64,000 bases of DNA, from contig CM059559.1 in NCBI GenBank assembly GCA_030386875.1, positions 69,950,392 to 70,014,391 of the forward strand. Direction: 5' to 3'. Every line of letters starts with the position of its first letter. The first letter of the stretch is position 1. The position numbers and the translations under genes were made by a program. Positions 1-9,837 of the stretch are shown piece after piece. This DNA comes from Morinoia aosen (taxonomy: Eukaryota; Arthropoda; Malacostraca; Amphipoda; Talitridae). The notes below the pieces were generated by a model. It made no database searches. It was not told the origin of the DNA and saw only the letters and a list, made by a program, of their open reading frames with translations.

Positions 1-121
1 GTATTGTGCTTGAGCTTTCCCTTAAACCCAACGGGGAAAATCGCCGCGCCAGCGCCGGCCGGGATACGAACCCTCGTGTCCAACATACAAGGCTGATCCC
101 TTAACCGCTGTGCCATGGAGA
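1..121 (-). repeat. tRNA-derived SINE, 5' (tRNA-like) end
   Basis: Read on the minus strand, 121 to 1 begins with an RNA polymerase III A box (TGGCACAGCGG) and has a B box (GGTTCGTATCC) about 45 bases on, followed by a GC-rich segment. This is the head of a tRNA-derived SINE. The element runs off the window, so its tail is not visible. Confidence 0.7.
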
Positions 122-621
122 GCAATAAAATAAAATTCAATCTCTCGAGAATTGATGAGGCCGAGCTTGTATCACAGATACGGTCATCACACACTTCCGG
201 CTAGCTTTGGACAAAGAGGCAGACACCCCTCCGTTTTATAGTAAAGATTAATGTACTTTCTTTCACTATCAAATGATCTATATATTAATACGCTTAAAAC
301 TAAGTTCGTGTGGTTGGTGCATGTCTGTGGCGTTCTTAAGGATGCTTTAATGACCGTTTCTGTGATAAGAGTTTTACCAGGTACAAGTACAAGAATGTTT
401 TGATCGCGTGGACTATTAGAATGGATTTATTTGTCATCCATATCTTGAGACTTTTGCAAAGGAAACTATCGAATCTCGGAATTTTTGACGGGTCGTGTAC
501 ACTAATAATTATATAAAACGAAACACTTGCCTAAATATCTCATGAATCAAGTAACCTAGGACAAAAGAAAATCGTTTTCAGAAATAACATTATTGTATCA
601 ATTATAAATATTCATGATATT
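122..621. other. AT-rich spacer, nothing recognised
   Basis: No open frame, repeat or RNA gene could be supported here. The DNA is AT-rich with short simple runs. Confidence 0.5.
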
Positions 622-853
622 GATCCCCTCAGGGGGATACAACTATTGTATCTATGGGAATTAGAGCTCCCAGGGGAATATGTGGGGGCCCGAGCTAAGG
701 GCTAGGTAGGCCTTCTTTTTGTTCAAATAGAACAGGTTTTTGTATTTGTTATGGACCATCTTTTTTAGGTTCACTGCTATCCTGTTTTTCAGCACCTACT
801 GCTGTCTTTTTCAACTGTTTCTTGTTTCATGCACTTCTTTCTTAGCTTACTGT
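622..853 (-). mobile_element. Family S short retroposon copy (truncated)
   Basis: The reverse complement matches a short element found about ten times in the window. It ends in a hairpin (GATACAA/TTGTATC, preserved here) and a CCCCTGAGGGG-like terminus. The tract corresponding to AAGAAAGAAGTTCATGAAAC is also present. The first 100 bases of the family consensus are missing. Confidence 0.75.
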
Positions 854-1059
854 TTCCGAAAAGAAAGAGAAGAACACGCGCATTCACTCACTAACTCGTT
901 TTGACCCTTTGTGGCGAGGTGATATTCCCACGTCACAGCTGCTGTGGGTCGAGGCGGGAGCAGGGCCTGGGGAGGCTTCCACAGCCGAGTAGAAGGCGTC
1001 CACTCAAATGTAGTTGGTATGAATGAAGTAATCATTGTATAGTTATAATTCTCTGATGC

Positions 1060-1077
1060 TCTTGCTTTTCTTGCAGG
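1060..1077 (+). promoter_or_regulatory. Probable 3' splice acceptor of the 1100-1789 ORF
   Basis: A pyrimidine-rich stretch ends in TTCTTGCAG directly before GCTTCC, 23 bases upstream of the ATG. It is a strong acceptor context, so the ORF may be the coding part of a downstream exon with an upstream 5' UTR exon outside the visible homology. Confidence 0.5.
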
Positions 1078-1099
1078 CTTCCGGACCCTTGCGCACATT

Positions 1100-1789
1100 A
1101 TGGCAGCCTGCAAAGGCGAGGATCCTATGTTTATTGCGAAAATAAAAAGAGAACTGGAAAGCCGCCCCTACATGGGAATGGCTTGCGTTCTCTATGTCGA
1201 CTTATCAGGTGTTTATGTGCACAAGGATGGACTGAATCAGAATATAGAGCAAATTTTTGCTGGCTATGATAGGGATTGGGAGAAAGACAGCGTTCCCAAT
1301 AAAAATTTGAAAGCTCATGGATATGGAGAATACGAACTGACGATTGGCTTCATCAGCACCAAGTATTTCGAGTCGAGGGAGAAGTTTGACAGCCTGTCGT
1401 CCCAATACTACTTCGATCCTGAGGAGCAAACAGGAGACCTGGTTCCGATTAAGGTTGTGGATACAATTTCGTTAGAACAACTTTTGGCCGAATTCGACAT
1501 GACCCTCGCGTTTGACATGAAGTACTACCTGAGCAGTCAGAAAGACGTGGGCCATGAGGTACAGGAATTGGACGTCGATGGTAAGAGCTCGTTAAATCTT
1601 CCTGAAAGTCAATTATTCTGCCGCGAAATTGCCAAAATCTTTGGTGAACAGTCGGCAGATGAAGATAAAAAGACTACATCTTCCGTGTATTTCAATGACT
1701 TTCGCGTGTGGTACTCGGATGGAAACGATATTGCCGCTCATGCTACGCGTGGCGAACACTATTTCCTCTTTTCTTTTGAGACTTCATGA
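1100..1789 (+). CDS. Uncharacterised protein, 229 aa
   Basis: This open frame begins at an ATG and encodes a mixed acidic, soluble-looking protein with no signal peptide or membrane segment. I do not recognise the family. It has none of the motifs of the transposable elements around it (no zinc knuckle, DDE or RT residues). Amino-acid use is balanced with no repeats, which supports real coding. A good splice acceptor lies 23 bases upstream. The stop is only 14 bases before the TTAA of a MITE, so the native 3' UTR has been displaced. It could be a single-coding-exon host gene, the last exon of a longer gene, or a retrocopy. No poly(A) tract was seen, which argues weakly against a retrocopy. 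Confidence 0.55.
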   Translation: MAACKGEDPMFIAKIKRELESRPYMGMACVLYVDLSGVYVHKDGLNQNIEQIFAGYDRDWEKDSVPNKNLKAHGYGEYELTIGFISTKYFESREKFDSLSSQYYFDPEEQTGDLVPIKVVDTISLEQLLAEFDMTLAFDMKYYLSSQKDVGHEVQELDVDGKSSLNLPESQLFCREIAKIFGEQSADEDKKTTSSVYFNDFRVWYSDGNDIAAHATRGEHYFLFSFETS

Positions 1790-1806
1790 TGAAATTTTAC
1801 TCTTAA

Positions 1807-2009
1807 CCCTTTAACGTCCGCATTTTTGTACTTATATTACCGTTATCACAACCACCGTCATTTAGACTGGCGCTGCCATCAGGTTGTCTCAGATACCAAA
1901 ATGAGACAGGAACTGCCATTCGACAATGAACTTCAAGGGAAATTTCACTGTTCCCTTTACCAATTTTACTGGTGCCGAACTGTGTTATCATCATTTGTAT
2001 CGTAAAGGG
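1807..2009 (+). mobile_element. piggyBac-like MITE, left part
   Basis: TTAA at 1803-1806 is followed by CCCTTTAACG. The first 110 bases closely resemble 56152-56265, which is also preceded by TTAA. The matching right end (CGTTGAAGGG then TTAA) lies at 9824-9837, after the LINE. TTAA targets and CCC starts are typical of piggyBac-like elements. The boundary with the LINE near 2010 is approximate. Confidence 0.55.
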
Positions 2010-2343
2010 AGCAGTCTATAGACGAGGATATTTGATAAGGATTACTTGTCCATAACAAGTATTCCAGCCCACCCACACCTTCCCGTGGTGGTACCGTTAG
2101 TATACCCACTAGGAGTTGCAACTCATTACATATCGTTTATGTAAATTGGCAACATAGTGATCATAAGCTTATTTATACGAGTGTTGTCCGTGGGTAGAAC
2201 CAACGTGGGGGGCGCCCACCAACATCTGGGTCTTTGTATTTTTTGTTTGTGTGTTTATCTGCAAAAAATGTTCTGTGTTCAAAAGTAAGACGAAAACCGG
2301 CCCCCTTGATTTATCAAGGGGACCCACCCCTTAAACTGGAAAG

Positions 2344-4767
2344 ATGACCGAAGAGTGTTCGACGGCTCCTGGGGAGGGAGGAATGGGGGACGCGCGGCAT
2401 CAGTTTTGCGGCGAGGGAGACGTGGGAGGTTCTGTCGAGAAGGAACAAATGAGCAAGATAGCGACTACCAAAGGAAGAATTCAAGAAGCAATAGATTCGA
2501 TGATCGATAAAATTAGTGTGGAAATGAAGAAAAGCAAACCAGGTGTTGTGAATGCCACTGAGATAACCAAAATTGAGAGACAATTGGCACAAATTGAAAA
2601 AGCGGTGTTTTTGGCGCAATCCAGCACTCCAGCAGACCTGAAAGTTCCAGGACCAGACAGCAAAAAAGTTGCCCGAACTGAGAAAAGAAAATACGTCCCT
2701 TTTGTGCTGACAGGAAAAGTACTTCCCTAGGTACTTCTCTGTCACCTTTGATGCTGGGAAGAAAAGAACGGTGAATCCCTTTGACCAACTTGGAAAAATT
2801 GAAGAGGTAACTGGATCAAAACCAAAAAGGATCTTCAGTATGAGCCGAGAGATGGTGATGGTGGAGGTGCGGAGTGCAGAGCAGGCGGAGAGGATCGTCG
2901 ACCTAACGTGCGTGGAGGGTGCATCGTGCCAGACAGCCGAGTACAGCCGTTTCAACCATTCAGTGGGCCTGATCTACATCAATGACTTCGACATAATTGA
3001 TACAGAAGAATTCAAAACAGGACTTCAGGAACAATACAATGTACAAGAAGTTACCAAAGCAACCTTCATCAAACCAAGGTATCCCGAAACCCATGCTTTC
3101 CTTATAACATTCAGACGACCGACTGTCCCATACAGCATTCACATCCCAGGAGAAAGGCAAGATACAAAAGTTTACCCATTCAAGAACAAACCGATGATGT
3201 GCTTCAACTGTCAAGCATATGGCCATACTGCCAAGCGCTGTCGCAACACCTTAGCTGTGTGCAGGAAGTGTGCTGAGGTGGGTCACACCTCTTTCAGCTG
3301 TACGTCGAACCACCTGAGGTGTCCTCACTGCGAGGGTCCTCACTCTGCTGGAAGCATCCTGTGTGCGAGGGAAGAAGTTTGCTTGAGATAATAGAGAAGG
3401 AGAAAGTAACTATGAGACGAGCTAAGCAAATTAAAGAAGGTGAAATTGAAACTGTGCAAGCGCAACCACCCAACAAGTTCATGACCCACTTCGATTGCAA
3501 GATGAATGAAGCCCACAGACGGAAGATGTCGCCGTGGCTCCTGGAGAGGTGCATCTCAGAACACCTGGGCAGCAAACCTATAGCGATCAGGTCCCGAAAC
3601 AAAACTGTATTCACTGTGGAAGTATACGACGCAACACAGAGCCTCAATATGAAGCAGCTACATCAATTGAACCAATTACCAGTATCTGTGGAAGAAAATC
3701 TTAACTTCGCAGTCCAAAAGGGGCTTGTGTACATTTACGAATATGATTTGAGCAACTTCGAAGGATTCAAGAAGGGGCTTTTGGAGAAGTGCGGCGTGCA
3801 AGACGCCGTCCACGCAACTTGGATAAAACCTAAAAATCAGTTAGCTAAGCCCATTCTATTATCCTTCAGACAGCCCATACTTCCAGAATATATAGATATC
3901 CCAGGGGAGCAAGCAAAGTCAAGAGTGTACGAGATGAAACCCAAACCAATGTTATGCAAGAGGTTCCAGGAATACGGCCACGGAATCAAGTACTGCCAAG
4001 GAGAACAAACTTGCCCTAAGTGCAGCTCAGCTGGCCATGGAGTTGATGACTGTAAATCTGATGAGTTCAAGTGTCATCACTGCGGGGAGAAACATTTCAC
4101 GGGTGCGAAAAATTGCAGGTTTAGAGCAGTGGAAGAGGAGGTCTTGGTTATTCAGAGTAGGGAGAGAGTTTCGAAGGGACAAGCCAGGCTGCTATTCCAC
4201 CATAGAAATCCTAACTTCTCAATGAATTTTGCTAAGGCAGTTACGACGCACACTGATCCAAGTAATATGAAAGTACCCAATAAAAAGAGAAACCGGCAAG
4301 AAGACCAGGAAGCGACGTCGGAACCCGAGAGAAGCAGGAAGAAGATCGGAAAAGACCTTGAAACGAACGGACATAGAAGTAGACTGTCGTCTATGAGTGA
4401 CATTGAAGAGCAGATAACGGAAGTAGTCTGTGAGAGCCCTAAAACTGGAAGGCTTTTCACTACAACTATCAACCTTGATAGCAGATTAGGCACGTCTGGA
4501 AAAGAAAGGGAAGCTAGACGAACAGAGACGAGAAAGATCTATGATGAATATACGCGTGAGACGAGAGGGAGAACCGAAGAAGCGGATCGAGCGAATTATG
4601 AGGAGGACCTAAAAAAGGCGAATTGTTCAAAACCAAGAGGGAGAGCAGGGTGGCAGTCTCGTGGAACCTCGAGGGAGGATTATGGGAGGAGACCTCCGAA
4701 AGGCAGAGAGGAAGGGAAGAAGTTTGGGCGACGGACGCATGAGAACAGTAAAAGCAAGTGGATGTGA
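2344..4767 (+). pseudogene. LINE ORF1 (gag-like), with two tandem zinc-knuckle modules, frameshifted
   Basis: ORF1 proteins bind element RNA and act as chaperones in the RNP. The frame runs from ATG 2344 to an early stop near 2728, where one extra base in a C run breaks it. It continues in the next frame to about 3391 and returns to the first frame until 4767. Two complete modules follow each other. Each has a pre-knuckle domain with an IPGE-type motif and then three CCHC/CCHH-like knuckles. The first is CFNCQAYGHTAKRC, CRKCAEVGHTSFSC and CPHCEGPHSAGSILC. The second starts with a damaged knuckle (CKRFQEYGHGIKYC), then CPKCSSAGHGVDDC and CHHCGEKHFTGAKNC. The C-terminus is basic and charged. 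Jockey ORF1 proteins normally carry one such module. Confidence 0.8.
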
Positions 4768-5654
4768 TGGCGGAGGAGGAGATTGTGTTTATCCAGTGGA
4801 ATGTACAGGGAATGACAACGTTAACCTGGCACATGGTTAACCTCGTTGATACTTTTAAGCCTGCGGTACTAGCTGTGCAGGAGACATTCTATGGCAATGA
4901 TTTTGTATCACCTATACCTGGCTACAACGGTTTCTGCAAACAAGGACATTTTAACCACAGATTCCATGGGGGAGTAGCATTATACGTTCACTCGTCGATC
5001 CCCACTCAAGAAATCCAAATCCAGTCGTCGGCTCAAATAACAGCCACAAGAATTTGTCTAAATCAATACAAAGTTATAACTGTCGCATCGGTATATCTGC
5101 CACCAAAATCAATTGTGAACTTTGACCAAGTATGTACTGTGATGAAAACTTTACCAAGACCGGTTGTCATAATGGGTGATTTTAATGCTCACCACACTGA
5201 TTGGGGCAATAACACAATAGATCAACGAGGACGATTGCCGCAAAATTTCCTTTCACACAATTTCAATGTCATTAATGATAACTCCGCAACGCATATATCA
5301 GGAACAGCTATAGATCTCACTCTGACTTCTCCTGACATTACGCCAGACGTAAAATTCGCTGTATTGCCCTCGGTTCTGAGCAGCGATCACTTTCCTATAA
5401 CGGTGACTGTTAGTGCGGCAGGCTGACGGACGTGATGAGACCGAGGGTTGGAATTTTAAGAAAGGAAACTGGAAGCAGTACAAGCAGGATGAAATTTGGA
5501 GTAATGTGCATGAGTGCAACATACCGGAAGACCCAGGAACAGCGATTGCTGAATTATTTGCGAAGTTCTACCATGCTGCTGAGAGATGGGTACCGAAGTA
5601 CAAGAGACGACGATTCTACGCCAAACCGTGGTGGACTGCTGACTGTAAGGCAGC

Positions 5655-5886
5655 TTGACGAGAAAGAGAGAAGTGCTATAGGTTGTACAAGAGAACTAGA
5701 GCGATAGAGGACAAGGTGAAGTGGAAGAGAGCAAGAGCGGTTGCAGCAAAGACCTTCAGGGAGGCTAAACAGAACAGCTGGAGAGAGTATGTCTCGACCC
5801 TCAATACCAGTACACCGAGCAACTACATTTGGGACAAAGTCAATAGAATCCGCGGCAGAGCAAAGAAGCAAATAAGAATGCTAAAC
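5655..5886 (+). repeat. 232-bp target duplication, left copy
   Basis: These bases are repeated at 6403-6634 with a constant offset of 748. The only difference I found by eye is C5881 versus T6629. The nested LINE fragment lies exactly between the two copies. Confidence 0.85.
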
Positions 5887-6402
5887 ATAAATACAACCAT
5901 CACCAGGAATAGAGTTGGACTTCGGTAAGATATCACGTAGAGAGGAGATAATAGTTAACAGACTCAGAATAGGACATACACTCTTAACACATGGCTACCT
6001 GATGAATAATGAAGTACCCGATATCGCACCAGTATGCGAGCTTTGCAATAACTCAACACTAACAGTCAAACATCTTATCATAGAATGTGAAAGTCTCACC
6101 AATAGTAGAAATTGTATAAAGGCTTGCCGAACGCTACAACGACCTACCGTCGAGACGGTATTGGGACGCCAATTAGACGTTAGAGAATTGATGAACTATC
6201 TTCGTGTGATAGACGCTTATGACCTAATTTAAATGTTTTCAGCAACTTTATTTGGCAATTGACTTACCTTTAATGATAAACTGTTGAATTGGGCTTTCGG
6301 TCACAGACAACATGCGTAGGGGGGAGCAACAAAGGACCCGCATCCGTGCTTTAATGTTGACTATATCAACACCCCTCATTATTATTATTATTATTATTAT
6401 TA
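5887..6402 (+). mobile_element. 5'-truncated jockey-type LINE fragment nested in the larger LINE
   Basis: This insert encodes only the last part of a LINE ORF2 (C-x2-C with TVKHLIIEC, 5930-6231). It then has a 3' UTR and a 20-base ATT-repeat tail at about 6378-6402. It is in the same orientation as the host LINE and interrupts its linker before RT. Host sequence is repeated on both sides for 232 bases, which I read as the target-site duplication. Confidence 0.85.
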
Positions 6403-6634
6403 TTGACGAGAAAGAGAGAAGTGCTATAGGTTGTACAAGAGAACTAGAGCGATAGAGGACAAGGTGAAGTGGAAGAGAGCAAGAGCGGTTGCAGCAAAGA
6501 CCTTCAGGGAGGCTAAACAGAACAGCTGGAGAGAGTATGTCTCGACCCTCAATACCAGTACACCGAGCAACTACATTTGGGACAAAGTCAATAGAATCCG
6601 CGGCAGAGCAAAGAAGCAAATAAGAATGTTAAAC
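6403..6634 (+). repeat. 232-bp target duplication, right copy
   Basis: This is the second copy of 5655-5886. It begins immediately after the ATT tail of the nested fragment and runs back into the host LINE frame at 6635. Confidence 0.85.
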
Positions 6635-9387
6635 GAAGGAAATACCCAATTCCATAGTGTGAATGAAATTGCAGAAAAATTAGCGGAAACCTTCAAAATT
6701 GTATCCAGTAACATTAACTACTCCGACGAATTCAAACACTACAAACAACTGACTGAACAAATTTCAATTGACCTAAGGAGCGATAACAGTGAACCCTACA
6801 ACGAGCTCTTCACCATGCAGGAACTAACATCGGCCATCAGGAGCAATAGAGTAACGATGCCCGGACCAGATAACATCAGTAACCTCATGATCAAGAACAT
6901 GCCGGACAATGCGCAACACTACTTACTGAAGGTATACAACCTGCTGTGGGTGAACGAATACGTCTATCAACCCTGGAAGAAAGCAATAGTAATCCCTATT
7001 CCAAAACCTGGCAAGGACCACAGCAATCCTAATAATTACAGACCCATCTCATTAACCAGTTGTTTATGTAAAACTTATGGAAAAATGATCAATAGAAGAT
7101 TAATGGAATATCTAGAAAACAACAAAGTGCTAACTAATATCCAGTGTGGTTTCCGAAAACATCGCACAACTGTAGACCATCTCGTGAGATTTGATACGTA
7201 TGTGAGGAAGTCGCTGGCCAGTGGTAAAACTGTAATGGCTGTTTTTTTCGACCTGGAGAAAGCATACGATACGACATGGCGCTATGGTATCATGAGAGAT
7301 CTCGCAACTGCCGGTTTGAGAGGCTGACTCCCGAAATTCGTTGGTGAGTTCCTGAAGAACAGAACATTTCGAGTGAGAGTTGAAAGTGAGACGTCCTCTC
7401 CTACTGAGCTCGCTACAGGAACCCCGCAGGGCAGCACATTAAGTGTAACCCTATTTGCCGTCAAAATACTCATTGGCAGAGGAAATCCCAGAAGAAATTT
7501 TCAGCTCTTTGTTTGTGGATGATCTCATTGCGTACGCGGATCACGATAGCATGAAAGTCCAACAAATCCTGCAACCAGCAATAGATAGAATCACTAATTG
7601 GGCCAAATACAACGGATTCAAGTTCTCATCAACGAAGATCACAGCAATGCAGTTCTACAAAAGGAATGAGCCCATGTTGATCCCCACGCTAAAATTGTCC
7701 GACCAAAACATTCCAATAGTCGAAAGCACTAAATTTCTTGGACTCCATTGGGACCAGAAGCTCAACTGGATCACCCATATTCACAAAGTAAAGGCCAAAT
7801 GCAGTAAAGATCTGAACCTAATGAAATCCGTATCATCCTATACATGGGGCGCAGATCAGGAAACTCTAATGCGACTATATAGATCCCTCATCCGCTCCAA
7901 AATCGACTATGGCAGTATAGTCTATGGCTCTGCGAGTGCAACTGCGTTGCAGGAGCTGGATGTTGTTGCGAATGAGGCAATGCGTATAAGCACGGGGGCG
8001 TTCAAAACAACACCGATAACAGACTTACACGTCATCTGCAATGAGCCAAGATTGTAACTGAGAAGGAAAGACCTGCTGCTTCGATGTTACTTCAAACTCA
8101 AATGCCACTTTCTAAACCCAGCTTATAACTGCGTCAATAACTCAAACCTGGAATTATTTTTCACCAGCCGTAAATGCATCTCGGAACCAATCATTCAAAG
8201 ACTGCGCCAGACCATCACCGAGTACAACATTCCGACACAACCAGTGCAACCATTTTTCACACCGACATCGTTTTCATGGATGCTAAGGAAACCTAAAATA
8301 GAGCAGCAGATGATGAATTGTAAGAAGGTGGAAGTGATGCCATCTGTAATGAGACACATGCATCAGGATAATATCAGCAAATATCAAAACTGCAAGATCA
8401 TTTACACAGGTCGCTCCAAGTCTCCAACATGAGTTGGAGCAGCGGCCGTTATGGGAAACATCATCAAGGCGATATCCTTACCAATTGTGGCAAGTATTTC
8501 GACAGCAGAGCTACACGCAATCAAACTTGCGTTAAACATTATAAAAGAAACACAATCCCGCGACTTTGTAATATGCAGTATGCAGTGACTCCATGAGTTC
8601 AATCCAAGCAATAGACTACTACACAGCCAACAATGAACTTTTAAAGAAAACAATGCTCGAGATGCATCAAATTACAGCGGAGGGGAAAAACATCACGATC
8701 AGCTGGGTCCCAGCCCATGTGGGTGTTGCTGAAAACGAGCGCGCAGACCAGGCTGCAAGGGCAGCAGCACTGAGACCATCTGAATTTGTGTTGATCCCGT
8801 ACAGAGATTGGTTCCCAGTGATAAGGAAGCGAACGTACGAGATATGGAATCGGGAATGGCAAGAGGCATGCAGAAACTTCAGAGCAATCAAAACAATCCC
8901 GAAAGATGAAAGACGAGTGTCTGTAAGTTAAACCGCCAAGAAGAAGTCGCCATCAACAGGCTGCGACTGAACCACACGGCATTAACCCACAGCTACCTCT
9001 TGGACCCGGAAGCTCTTGGACAGAGACCTGTATGCGGATGGTGTGAAGTGGCAGTTCTAACAGTGAAGCATGTATTGGAGGAGTGTGCGGCGCTACAGCA
9101 AACAAAAGAGAGAGTACTTCAACCAGTCACTGGAGGAAGCGTCAGTGTGGCTAAGCTGTTATGTGACGGTGGACCTATATCTACAAAGTGCTGCAATATG
9201 TGAAGGAAGTAAATGTATTTGGCAATATATAAGAACAAATGGAAAAGAGCGGAGTCAATCCTATTGTACCAAGCGGTTATTTGTAATGGTGACTAGCCAA
9301 GCTAGTGGAATAATGCAAAGTAATCCATTAAACTATACTCATTGCTTCAGCAGAGGATATCTTCGTTTTTGGCAGTATAGACGATGA

Positions 9388-9510
9388 ACGCGCAATATGG
9401 CCGGGCGCGCTATGTTGATACCCCGGGGGTTTCAGCGTGGGTAAGGCGCCCGGCCATAAATGGGTGGGCAGCTGAAACCCCCATGGGGGTCGGGCTGCCC
9501 GAAGTGTCTA
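9388..9510 (+). other. GC-rich 3' UTR hairpin of the LINE
   Basis: Two adjacent inverted repeats are present. GGCCGGGCGC pairs with GCGCCCGGCC, and GGGCAGCTGAAACCCCC pairs with a later GGGGGTCGGGCTGCCC. A diverged copy of the same pair stands in the 3' UTR of the minus-strand LINE (45655-45765). Conservation between two diverged elements suggests a structure recognised by the LINE RT. Confidence 0.6.
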
Positions 9511-9738
9511 GGTGTACTTGAAGTGGTGGTTTATAATACCAAGGATCGGTTGTGACTTGCATATGGTAGAGGAGATGTATGGAATTTTGAAATGTATTTT
9601 GTGTGCACTTTGCGATGTAATGTAATCTGAAATATTGGTGAACTTGTATTGTTGTGGTTTAACTTTGGCCTGAATGCCAAAGCGACAGCTAAATAGTTTA
9701 TGACCGAAGCTGTCGTTAAATGACTTATTATTATTATT

Positions 9739-9833
9739 CAAAGAACACAATGGGGAAAAAATTTAGTTATAAGAACAATATATTAAGGCTACTTTCGAAA
9801 GAAGACCGTATAGTCTACTTGGTCGTTGAAGGG
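9739..9833 (+). mobile_element. piggyBac-like MITE, right end
   Basis: This ends in CGTTGAAGGG followed by TTAA (9834-9837). It is the inverted partner of the CCCTTTAACG start at 1807, with one mismatch in ten bases. Confidence 0.5.
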
Positions 9834-9837
9834 TTAA

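Larger units (their letters stand above)
4758..9203 (+). pseudogene. LINE ORF2: endonuclease, reverse transcriptase, RNase H (broken)
   Basis: ORF2 overlaps the end of ORF1 by about ten bases. The APE-type endonuclease (4758-5426) shows WNVQG, the QET glutamate, GDFNAHHTDW and the SSDHFPI catalytic histidine. A frame change at 5413-5426 and a TGA at 5656 follow, then the nested fragment and its duplication. The RT resumes at 6431, with FDLEKAYD near 7250 and the FVDD active site at 7510-7521. A stop at 7325 and a shift near 7455 lie between these. RNase H (about 8395-8760) shows SWVPAHVGVAENERAD. The C-terminal C-x2-C...H-x4-C segment ends near 9080. The element cannot make an active protein. 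Confidence 0.85.
2010..9738 (+). mobile_element. Jockey-type LINE, nearly full length, decayed
   Basis: The order is a 5' UTR with GC-rich motifs, ORF1 with CCHC knuckles, ORF2 with endonuclease, RT and RNase H domains, a 3' UTR and an ATT-repeat tail at 9724-9738. Both ORFs carry several frameshifts and stops, so the copy is dead. It sits inside a TTAA-flanked MITE (1807-9833) and is interrupted by another LINE fragment at 5887-6402. The 5' end is uncertain by about 200 bases and I could not find its target duplication. Confidence 0.85.
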
